NCBI GenBank assembly: GCA_012031475.1
Contig: JAAUTJ010000313.1
Coordinates: 1 to 6,160 of the forward strand
From: Leptolyngbyaceae cyanobacterium SM1_3_5
GTDB lineage: Bacteria > Cyanobacteriota > Cyanobacteriia > Elainellales > Elainellaceae
Direction of reading: 5' to 3'
Length of the DNA: 6,160 bases
Shown in pieces: positions 1-5,811 of this stretch; the first letter of the stretch is position 1, and every line of letters starts with the position of its first letter. The notes below the pieces were generated by a model. The model made no database searches. It had not been told where the DNA came from and saw only the letters and a list, made by a program, of their open reading frames with translations. Both the position numbers and the translations under genes were made by a program.

Positions 1-141
1 AGAAGTTTGCTCCTGACTCATCACCTGACCAAGCTGTGCCTCGATCGCGGCTGTGACTTCGGCACAAGACGATCCAACGATGCCCGTAACCAATTCCTGC
101 ACCCGACCATCCGGGTAAATGACAAACTCTAGCGTTTCCAT
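1..141 (-). CDS. DUF2997 family small protein, N-terminal part (runs off the left edge)
   Basis: An open frame on the minus strand starts at ATG 141-139 and stays open to position 1, giving 47 residues with no stop. It begins METLEFVIYPDGRV and continues with a G-x-x-G-x-x-C-x-E-V-T segment and IEAQLGQV. This is the pattern I recall for the DUF2997 family of short cyanobacterial and plastid-related proteins, usually about 60-75 residues, so roughly the last third is missing here. The biochemical function is not established. In many cyanobacteria this gene sits beside a DUF1257 (Ycf35-like) gene, which would lie to the left of this window; that is family knowledge and cannot be seen here. A GGAAG stretch lies just one base before the ATG, which is close for a ribosome binding site. 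The gene is separated by about 200 bases from the 202-residue gene upstream and probably has its own promoter. Confidence 0.8.
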   Translation of the reverse strand, partial: METLEFVIYPDGRVQELVTGIVGSSCAEVTAAIEAQLGQVMSQEQTS

Positions 142-265
142 GCTTCCAAAATCTTTGTGATTCTTAATAAAAAGCTTAGAGCAGAAGCCGAGGCTATGGG
201 GTATGGCTTGAGACAGAGTTCCTTTGCAACACCTTGAAGATGATTTTATTCAACTTTCTCAGATG

Positions 266-287
266 TTTTGCATCCATGCAAGCAAAA
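266..287. promoter_or_regulatory. Operator-like inverted repeat upstream of the DUF2997 gene
   Basis: TTTTGC at 266-271 is matched by its exact complement GCAAAA at 282-287. Nested inside, TTGCAT (268-273) and ATGCAA (276-281) form a second perfect dyad around CC. On the minus strand a TAAAAT box (248-243) lies just downstream, which would place the dyad at about -30 to -55 of a promoter reading toward the DUF2997 gene, although I see no good -35 box. Binding by a dimeric regulator is an inference; no known operator consensus is matched. Confidence 0.3.
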
Positions 288-344
288 TCTTAATCAAACT
301 TAGTAGACGTAGAAGGGCAGGCTTCGATCGATCGCGCTTCGCGC

Positions 345-953
345 TTAGTACTCTGCCTCATCCAGCGGGCTGCTAAAGCCAAACTCTTCGTCTGGCGATT
401 CAGCCGCTTCGGGCAGAGTGCTGGTGAACACTGCCTGCTCCACAAACGGCAGACTGGCACCCTTCAGTCCTCGTTTCACGCGCATCGGCGTTTCGTGAAA
501 AACCACAAACAGGGGAAGCGTCTGCTCGGCTCCTTCGCTCAGCACATGCTGGTGGCGCGGTGGCAAAATCCACTCATATTCGCGATTCAGCCAAACCTGC
601 GTTTGTCTCCAGCGGCCCAGCAAATCTGAGAAATCTTCTTCCGGGCGATGAATGAACACGAAAATCTCGACGCCCGTCTTGATCTTCCATTCGGGGTCGC
701 ACATCAGCATTCCGATTTCGCAGGGCAGGCGCACCGCCTCACCGGGATTGACCTGAATGCGCTCGGCCACCGCTGTCGCCGCACTCCGAATCCGCACGAT
801 CGGCAATGGAACCGAGATCACGCTTTCAAACGGACGCCGCATACTCGGAATCATTTCGAGATAGGGACGAAACTGCTTGAGCAGAGCGATCGCGCCTTGC
901 GGTTCGCTGTATTCGGCCAGCAGTTCTTCATAGATAAACGGCTGAATCGACAT
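345..953 (-). CDS. Hypothetical protein, 202 residues, probably cyanobacterial
   Basis: A complete minus-strand frame runs from ATG 953-951 to TAA 347-345. I do not recognise the family. The protein has no signal peptide, no transmembrane stretch and no nucleotide-binding or metal-binding motif, so it is probably cytosolic. The N-terminal half (residues 1-70) looks helical and then beta-rich. The middle holds strand-like segments such as GVEIFVFIHR (about 94-103), a Trp-rich stretch GRWRQTQVWLNREYEWILPP (113-132) and a hydrophobic strand LPLFVVFHET (146-155). The C-terminal 20 or so residues are acidic and probably disordered (DEEFGFSSPLDEAEY). Codon use resembles the neighbours, with a HIP1 site inside the gene at 886-893, so recent transfer is unlikely. 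No strong Shine-Dalgarno precedes the start. A TACAAT box on the minus strand (1017-1012) could be a -10 element, but no matching -35 is visible. The pilC terminator hairpin separates it from the pilus operon, so a pilus role is not implied. No clear terminator follows it. Confidence 0.75.
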   Translation of the reverse strand: MSIQPFIYEELLAEYSEPQGAIALLKQFRPYLEMIPSMRRPFESVISVPLPIVRIRSAATAVAERIQVNPGEAVRLPCEIGMLMCDPEWKIKTGVEIFVFIHRPEEDFSDLLGRWRQTQVWLNREYEWILPPRHQHVLSEGAEQTLPLFVVFHETPMRVKRGLKGASLPFVEQAVFTSTLPEAAESPDEEFGFSSPLDEAEY

Positions 954-1049
954 GATTTTAATGGGTGAATTTCAATCGTTTTAACAAAAACTTCAGATGG
1001 AAATATCTCTAATTGTAACTTCCGACTTCAACTGTTGCTAATCGTAACA

Positions 1050-1080
1050 AAGCGAGCTAGCCCAGAAAGCTAACTCGCTT
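1050..1080 (-). terminator. Hairpin terminator after pilC
   Basis: The arms AAGCGAG (1050-1056) and CTCGCTT (1074-1080) are perfect complements, and TAGC (1058-1061) pairs with GCTA (1069-1072) around a 7-base loop. The one mismatch on the plus strand (C1057/A1073) becomes a U-G wobble in minus-strand RNA, giving a continuous 12-bp stem only in the pilC direction. The stem starts 19 bases after the pilC stop. The U run that follows is weak (CUUUGUU), so termination may be partial. Confidence 0.6.
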
Positions 1081-1099
1081 GGATGGCGGCCTTGACGGT

Positions 1100-2333
1100 C
1101 TACTGAATGGCATCCATGACGGAGAACATCGGCAGATACATCGCGACGAGAATCGACCCGACCATGCCGCCCAGAACAACGATCATGATCGGCTCCATGA
1201 TGCTGGTGAGCGCCTTCACCGCCTGCTCCACTTCGTCCTCGTAGAAGTCTGCGACTTTCATCAGCATCGTGTCGATTTCTCCAGTTTCTTCCCCAATGCT
1301 GATCATCTGAATCGCCATGATCGGAAACACCTGCTCTTTTTGCAGGGCAATGCTGATCATGCCTCCGGTTTGCACTTCGCGGCGGGCTTCATCGATCGCA
1401 TTGGCAATCACCTGATTTCCCGATGTGTCGCGGACAATTTCCAAGGCGGTCAAGATGGGAACGCCCGATCGCGACAGCGACCCGAAGGTGCGGCAGAAGC
1501 GAGCCGTTGCGGTTTTTGGATGAGATCGCCAAACAGCGGCATTTTCAGGAAGAAGCGATCCATCGTTTCGCGGCCTGCTCGCGTTTGTAATACTGCCGAT
1601 AGGCAAACACCAAAACGACAATCAGCAAAATCACGCCGCCCACATACATCGGCGTCCGCAAAATTTCGCTGATCGTCATCATCAGTTGCGTAAACGCAGG
1701 CAGTTCAGCGTCAAGCTGCTCAAAAATATCGGCAAAGGTCGGCAGCAAAAATACGGTCATGCCGACAAACACCGTCACGGCAATGACGCCCACCGCGATC
1801 GGATAGGCCATTGCCGATTTGATTTGGTTCTGCAAGCGGGCGATATCTTCCAGCAGCGTAGACAGACGATTCATCACCTCGTCCAGCACCCCGCCGACCT
1901 CGCCCGCTTCGACCATTGCGGTATAGAGGTTGTCGAAGCAGGAGGGATGTTTCCGCATCGCGTCGGATAGGTTTGTGCCCTGCTGCACATCTGAGCTAAT
2001 TTCTTGCAGCGCTTTTTTTAACTTCGGGTTGGGGCACTGATCCGACAAAACGCCTAAGCCGCGCACCATCGCGACACCCGCATTGATCAGCACGGCGAAC
2101 TGACGGGAGAAGACGGCTTTATCTTTGACCGTGACGCTGGCAAATGAGCTTTGCAGATCCTTCAGGTCAATCTTGCTGAGGTTGTCGATCAGGCCGCGAT
2201 CTTCGGTGAGTTCTTGTACAAACAAGCCGCGTTCGCGCAGCATCGTCCGCGCTTCGGCAGGACTGTTGGCAGTGACTTTTTGCCTTTTGGGGTTGCCTTT
2301 CGCATCCCTGGCGCGGACAGCATAGGTCGTCAT
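1100..2333 (-). pseudogene. pilC: PilC, type IV pilus inner-membrane platform protein, interrupted by two single-base frameshifts
   Basis: PilC (GspF family) is the polytopic inner-membrane platform on which the PilB and PilT motors act. The reading starts at ATG 2333-2331 (MTTYAVRARDAKGN) and remains in frame to about 1564, covering 257 residues: a cytoplasmic T2SSF domain (about 70-190), a membrane segment (about 176-198) and a second one (about 229-246). The frame then reaches a stop at 1545-1547. Family-like sequence continues in the next frame from 1563 to 1513 (MDRFFLKMPLFGDLIQK), and then in the third frame from 1513 to the TAG at 1102-1100. That last part is the second T2SSF domain (TATARFCRTFGSLSRSGVP, then GEETGE, then MEPIMIVVLGGMVGSILVAM as the third membrane segment). 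Adding one base at each junction gives 411 residues, the normal PilC length, with nothing missing. Between the junctions the sequence is perfectly PilC-like, so the lesions are recent or are base-calling errors. The gene lies 86 bases after pilT, in the same operon. As written, only a truncated protein of 262 residues would be made. Confidence 0.85.
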
Positions 2334-2419
2334 GGCGAGTACCCAAATAAAAGAAAATCAGTTGTTTTGAGCCTCTGCTGGTTGGGGGGCGATCGAACAG
2401 AGGCGAGTTGACTCAAATC

Positions 2420-3538
2420 TTAGCGAGCGGCGGCTGCACCCGGACGGCGATCGTTCATCACAGGTGCCCCACCGATCAAGCGCTGCAATTCGTCGGGGCG
2501 TGAGGTTTTTGCCATTGCCGCTTCAAACGAAATTGCGCCCGCCTTGTAGAGATCAGCCATCACCTTCTCAAGCGTCACCATCCCCAGTTTACCGCCCGTT
2601 TGAATGGCCGAATAAATCTGCGAGGTTTTGCCTTCGCGAATCAGGTTGGCGATCGCAGGCGTGACAATCATGATTTCTTGCGCCATCGTCCGCCCAAATT
2701 CATTGGGCTTCGGATTCTTCTTGGGAACCAAGGTCTGACTGAAAACGGCAACCAGCGAGTTGGATAGCTGGACGCGCACCTGCTGCTGACGTTCAGCCGG
2801 GAACACGTCGATCATCCGGTCAACCGTTTGCGCGGCAGAACTGGTGTGCAGCGTTGCGAAAACCAAGTGTCCGGTTTCTGCGGCAGAAATTGCGAGCGAA
2901 ATCGTTTCCAAGTCGCGCATTTCCCCAACCAGAATGATGTCCGGGTCTTCCCGCAAAGCAGCGCGGAGGGCGTTGGCAAAGCTCTTGGTGTCTTCGCCCA
3001 GTTGCCGCTGGTGAATCAAGCTTTTAACGGGTTCGTAGACGAATTCGATCGGATCTTCGATCGTCAAAATATGCTCGGCTCTGGTGCGGTTGATCAAGTC
3101 GATCATGGCGGCCAGCGTCGTCGTCTTACCCGATCCGGTCGGTCCCGTCACGAGAATCAAGCCTCTGGGCTTCTCGGACATTTCGCGGACGACATCCGGC
3201 AGACCCAGCTTATCAAAATTGGGAATTTTGGAACTGAGTGCCCGCAGACAGGCGGCGTAGGTTCCCCGGTCTTTGTAGACGTTGACGCGAAAGCGAGCCA
3301 GCCCTTTGACGCCATAGGAGCAGTCTAATTCCCAGTTTTGCTCTAGATTTTTGCGCTGCGTGTTGTTGAGCATACTGAAGATCAAGCGCTGGCACTGCTC
3401 AGACGTGAGCGGCTCATCACCGATCGGCGTCAAATGCCCGCTGAGGCGAAAATACGGCGGCAGTCCGGCTGACAGGTGCAGGTCAGAGCCGCCCATTTCG
3501 ATCAGTTGCTCCATCAAGTCTTCGATCATCATTTCCAT
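2420..3538 (-). CDS. pilT: PilT, type IV pilus retraction ATPase
   Basis: PilT is a cytoplasmic hexameric ATPase that depolymerises the pilus and so pulls the cell. It is 372 residues from ATG 3538, beginning MEMMIEDLMEQLIEMGGSDLHLSAG, the usual N-terminal PAS-like domain of PilT. Seen in order: Walker A GPTGSGKT (132-139), Asp box EDPIEF (161-166), Walker B with catalytic Glu IILVGEMRD (201-209), His box GHLVFATLHTSSA (223-235), and the retraction-specific segment PAIANLIREGK (294-304, the AIRNLIRE equivalent). This last motif and the lack of a GspE N-domain and Cys4 region separate it from PilB. The frame is open upstream to a TTG at 3634, but I chose ATG 3538 because AGGAGA lies 7 bases before it and PilT proteins begin this way. 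The gap to the pilB stop is 112 bases and to pilC 86 bases, all in one direction, so co-transcription is likely. All catalytic residues are intact. PilU is less likely given the position between pilB and pilC. Confidence 0.96.
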   Translation of the reverse strand: MEMMIEDLMEQLIEMGGSDLHLSAGLPPYFRLSGHLTPIGDEPLTSEQCQRLIFSMLNNTQRKNLEQNWELDCSYGVKGLARFRVNVYKDRGTYAACLRALSSKIPNFDKLGLPDVVREMSEKPRGLILVTGPTGSGKTTTLAAMIDLINRTRAEHILTIEDPIEFVYEPVKSLIHQRQLGEDTKSFANALRAALREDPDIILVGEMRDLETISLAISAAETGHLVFATLHTSSAAQTVDRMIDVFPAERQQQVRVQLSNSLVAVFSQTLVPKKNPKPNEFGRTMAQEIMIVTPAIANLIREGKTSQIYSAIQTGGKLGMVTLEKVMADLYKAGAISFEAAMAKTSRPDELQRLIGGAPVMNDRRPGAAAAR

Positions 3539-3545
3539 GTCGTCT

Positions 3546-3551
3546 TCTCCT
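3546..3551 (-). promoter_or_regulatory. Shine-Dalgarno site deciding the pilT start
   Basis: On the minus strand AGGAGA sits 7 bases before ATG 3538. It is the best ribosome binding site in the window. It supports starting PilT at MEMMIEDL rather than at the TTG 96 bases upstream, which lacks such a site. Confidence 0.75.
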
Positions 3552-3631
3552 GGGGATTCGATCGCGGCAAGGTCAAAAAATGGCTGATCGCAAGGTTGCC
3601 CGTTTTGCGGACGCTTGCGATCGTTTACTTG

Positions 3632-3655
3632 CAAATTAATTGATCACAAATTAAT
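3632..3655. repeat. Short AT-rich direct repeat at the pilB-pilT junction
   Basis: CAAATTAAT occurs at 3632-3640 and again at 3647-3655, a 15-base period, with the palindrome TGATCA (3641-3646) between them. The second copy overlaps the pilB stop codon. It stands out as AT-rich against GC-rich coding sequence. It could be an RNA processing or protein-binding site, or chance; there is no direct evidence of function. Confidence 0.4.
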
Positions 3656-5642
3656 CGTGGAAGCGTGAAGTCATGCAGTAGGGACAATCGAGCCATTCTT
3701 GCTGAAGTTCAGCGTTGCAGGTGCGGCACGAGAGCGAACTTTTGCGCTTGGCTTTGAGTTCCGCTTCGAGTCCCGTATCTGTGAACGTCACCCGCTCGAC
3801 TTCTTCCAGCGTGGTTGAACCTTCGCGCACCAAGTTCAAGCTGTAGGCTAACAGCGTGACCATGCCTTCTTCGACGGCGACTTCTTTGATCCGCTCGGTC
3901 GGTGCGCCCTCAGTAATCAGCGCTTGCAGCGGCTCGGTAATTCGCATCACCTCATACACACCGCAGCGTCCCTTATAGCCGATGCCGCCACAGGCGGGGC
4001 AAAGCTCGTTCGTTTCTTTCGCCGCCTGCGTTTCCTCGATCGTCAGTGAGTTGGCGCGGTAGAAAGTAATATCCGCTTCGCCCGAAGCCGTCAGACCAAA
4101 GCGAGCCAGTTCTTCGGGCGTGGGAATGTAGGGGATGCGGCAGGTGGTGCAGACGCGGCGCATCAAGCGCTGTGCTAGCACGCCAATTAGCGAACTCGAC
4201 ACCATGAACGGCTCAATGCCCATTTCGTCCAGACGAGCGATCGCGCTGGCGGCGTCATTGGTGTGCAGCGTGGTTAGAACCAAGTGTCCGGTCAAGGCGG
4301 CTTCGATCGCGGTTTTGGCCGTTTCCTTGTCTCGCGTTTCACCCACCAGAATCACGTCCGGGTCTTGCCGGAGGAATGCCCGCAGAATCAACGCAAAATC
4401 CATGCCTTTTTCGCGAATCACCTGCACCTGAGTCAGGCCGGGAAGCGAATATTCGATCGGGTCTTCTGCCGTGCTGATGTTCAAGCCCGGATCGTTACGT
4501 TCGGCCAAGGCGGAATATAGCGTAGTCGTTTTACCGGAACCCGTTGGCCCCGTCACCAGAATCAGGCCAAACGGACGCGCCACCATGTCTTGCACGACTT
4601 GCAGCGTTTCGGGAGTGGTGATCAGCTTATCCAGTCCAAGCTGTGTGGCAGAGTTGTCCAGAATCCGCAGCACAACTTTTTCGCCGTAGCGACTGGGGAG
4701 AGTGCTGACGCGGAAGTCCACCTTGCGACTGTTAAAGATGCGGCGAATCCGGCCATCTTGCGGCATCCGGCGCTCGGCAATGTCAAGATTGGCGATCACC
4801 TTGAAGCGAGCCGTGACAGCGGGCGTGATTTTTTTGGGGAGATCGAACGCTTCGCGCAGCACTCCGTCCTTGCGGAAGCGAATCCGCAAATGTTCTTCTT
4901 GCGGCTCAACGTGAATATCCGAAATGCCTTCTTGCAGCGCTTTCACCATCACCTTGTTCACCAGCGCGATAATCGGCGCGGCTTCGGCATCTTCCAGGGC
5001 GGTGTCAAGATTGGCCTCTAGATCCTCGGCGTCTTCGGCCAGTTCTAGATAGCCCAAGCCTTCGAGATCGCTGCGGACATCCACCTTGGCCTGAAAATCA
5101 AGCTGCTTTTGACGTTCAACCTGCTCGTCGAGATATTTTGAGATCAGTTGCTGATAGTCTTCGGACGTGATCACCATCCGCTGAAGCGTCAGCCCTTGAG
5201 GACGCAAAATCCGATTCAGATCGTCTTGGGCGGCGAGATCGTCCGGGTCAACCATTGCGATCAGGACGGAAGGCGGCTCTTCGCTGCGCGACAGCGGCAC
5301 TAGACGATAGCGACGACAGAGATCGACGGGGATCAGCGTGTCGATCAGTTGGCTAACCTGGCTGGCCGAGATTTGGCTAATTTCCGGGTCGAGCGATTCC
5401 ACCCCGTAGAGAATCTTTAGCTCGAATAGCTGCTGTTTTTTGTACTGCCGGAGCAGATCGGGCGGCAGAGCTTGCCCGGTGATCAGTTCAAGAATTTCGG
5501 TGAGGGGCTTACCGGATTTACGGCTATCGACCAGCGCTTGCTGCATTTGCTCGTTGTTGACATATCCCGACTGCACCAGCTTGTTGCTGAACGGAGAAAA
5601 GTTGTGCTGAACGATTAATGCGCGTCTTTGTGAATTAGCCAT
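3651..5642 (-). CDS. pilB: PilB, type IV pilus extension ATPase
   Basis: PilB is the cytoplasmic hexameric motor that drives pilin polymerisation through PilC. It is 663 residues, from ATG 5642 (MANSQRRALIVQHNFSPFSN) to TAA 3653-3651. The N-terminal GspE/MshEN-type region covers about 20-175, followed by an acidic linker (about 190-220) and the GspE ATPase core. Visible motifs: GISDIHVEP (239-247), Walker A GPTGSGKTTT (365-374), Asp box TAEDPIEY (391-398), Walker B DPDVILVGETRD (427-438) and His box TGHLVLTTLHTNDA (451-464). The zinc-binding tetracysteine is C498-x2-C501 and C548-x2-C551. A further C639-x2-C642 and C653-x2-C656 ribbon ends the protein; such a tail is absent from typical proteobacterial PilB. 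In Synechocystis the PilB1 C-terminus binds the RNA chaperone Hfq, which may apply here. No close Shine-Dalgarno precedes the start (AAAGGA lies about 18 bases upstream); the start rests on similarity to cyanobacterial PilB N-termini. First gene of pilB-pilT-pilC. All catalytic residues are present. Confidence 0.97.
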   Translation of the reverse strand: MANSQRRALIVQHNFSPFSNKLVQSGYVNNEQMQQALVDSRKSGKPLTEILELITGQALPPDLLRQYKKQQLFELKILYGVESLDPEISQISASQVSQLIDTLIPVDLCRRYRLVPLSRSEEPPSVLIAMVDPDDLAAQDDLNRILRPQGLTLQRMVITSEDYQQLISKYLDEQVERQKQLDFQAKVDVRSDLEGLGYLELAEDAEDLEANLDTALEDAEAAPIIALVNKVMVKALQEGISDIHVEPQEEHLRIRFRKDGVLREAFDLPKKITPAVTARFKVIANLDIAERRMPQDGRIRRIFNSRKVDFRVSTLPSRYGEKVVLRILDNSATQLGLDKLITTPETLQVVQDMVARPFGLILVTGPTGSGKTTTLYSALAERNDPGLNISTAEDPIEYSLPGLTQVQVIREKGMDFALILRAFLRQDPDVILVGETRDKETAKTAIEAALTGHLVLTTLHTNDAASAIARLDEMGIEPFMVSSSLIGVLAQRLMRRVCTTCRIPYIPTPEELARFGLTASGEADITFYRANSLTIEETQAAKETNELCPACGGIGYKGRCGVYEVMRITEPLQALITEGAPTERIKEVAVEEGMVTLLAYSLNLVREGSTTLEEVERVTFTDTGLEAELKAKRKSSLSCRTCNAELQQEWLDCPYCMTSRFHD

Positions 5643-5745
5643 AGCGGGATGCAGGGATTGTCCTTTTGTCGTGGATGGAGTCGATCGCTGTTTGAGGTCA
5701 GCCGTTACCCAAATGAAATCAATTGCTAGAGTTAACCGCTAGAAA

Positions 5746-5759
5746 AGGGCGATCGCCCT
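5746..5759. repeat. HIP1-centred 14-base palindrome in the pilB leader
   Basis: AGGGCGATCGCCCT is a perfect palindrome containing the HIP1 octamer GCGATCGC at 5749-5756. Other perfect HIP1 copies lie at about 886, 2649 and 4237. HIP1 is a highly overrepresented cyanobacterial octamer. On the minus strand it is followed by TTTTC, so the leader RNA could fold a short GC-rich stem with a GAUC tetraloop, as noted in the findings. Confidence 0.7.
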
Positions 5760-5782
5760 CTACCAGCTTGGCTTAGCGCCAC

Positions 5783-5811
5783 TTTATAATTTCCCTAATG
5801 GAAGCTGAAAA
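5783..5811 (-). promoter_or_regulatory. Candidate sigma-70-type promoter of the pilB-pilT-pilC operon
   Basis: On the minus strand the -35 box TTTTCA (5811-5806, four of six consensus bases) is followed after exactly 17 bases by the -10 box TATAAA (5788-5783, five of six). Transcription would start near 5776, leaving a leader of about 134 bases before the pilB ATG. It is the only well-spaced pair I found in this upstream region. The same AT-rich core reads TATAAT on the plus strand (5785-5790), but without a usable -35. Confidence 0.5.

Noticed and set aside
320..345. Terminator after the 202-residue gene formed by the GCGC/CGATCGATCG sequence
   Set aside because: The stems are very short or fully self-palindromic without a loop, and no U run follows.
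648..968. 106-codon plus-strand open frame opposite the 202-residue gene
   Set aside because: The minus-strand frame is longer and has more protein-like composition; the plus frame looks like a complement artefact. Certainty is lower here because the minus-strand protein is not recognised either.
1079..1672. 197-codon plus-strand open frame opposite pilC
   Set aside because: It is antisense to clear PilC sequence, is rich in His, Arg and Asp as expected from reading the complement, and has no recognisable domain.
1100..2333. Two separate functional half-PilC genes
   Set aside because: The second half has no proper start or ribosome binding site of its own, and the intervening PilC segment lies in a third frame, so a frameshifted single gene explains the data better.
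2828..3328. 166-codon plus-strand open frame opposite pilT
   Set aside because: It is a shadow of the PilT ATPase core; PilT is fully supported by its motifs.
4590..5021. 143-codon plus-strand open frame opposite pilB
   Set aside because: It is a shadow of conserved PilB sequence, with no start context or family signal.
2420..5642. Type II secretion (GspE/GspF) operon instead of type IV pilus
   Set aside because: A dedicated PilT retraction ATPase with a PAIANLIREGK motif lies between the two genes, which is diagnostic of a type IV pilus motor.
5785..5790. Plus-strand promoter from the perfect TATAAT
   Set aside because: No -35-like box lies 16-18 bases upstream and no credible plus-strand gene follows; the core is better explained by the minus-strand pilB promoter.
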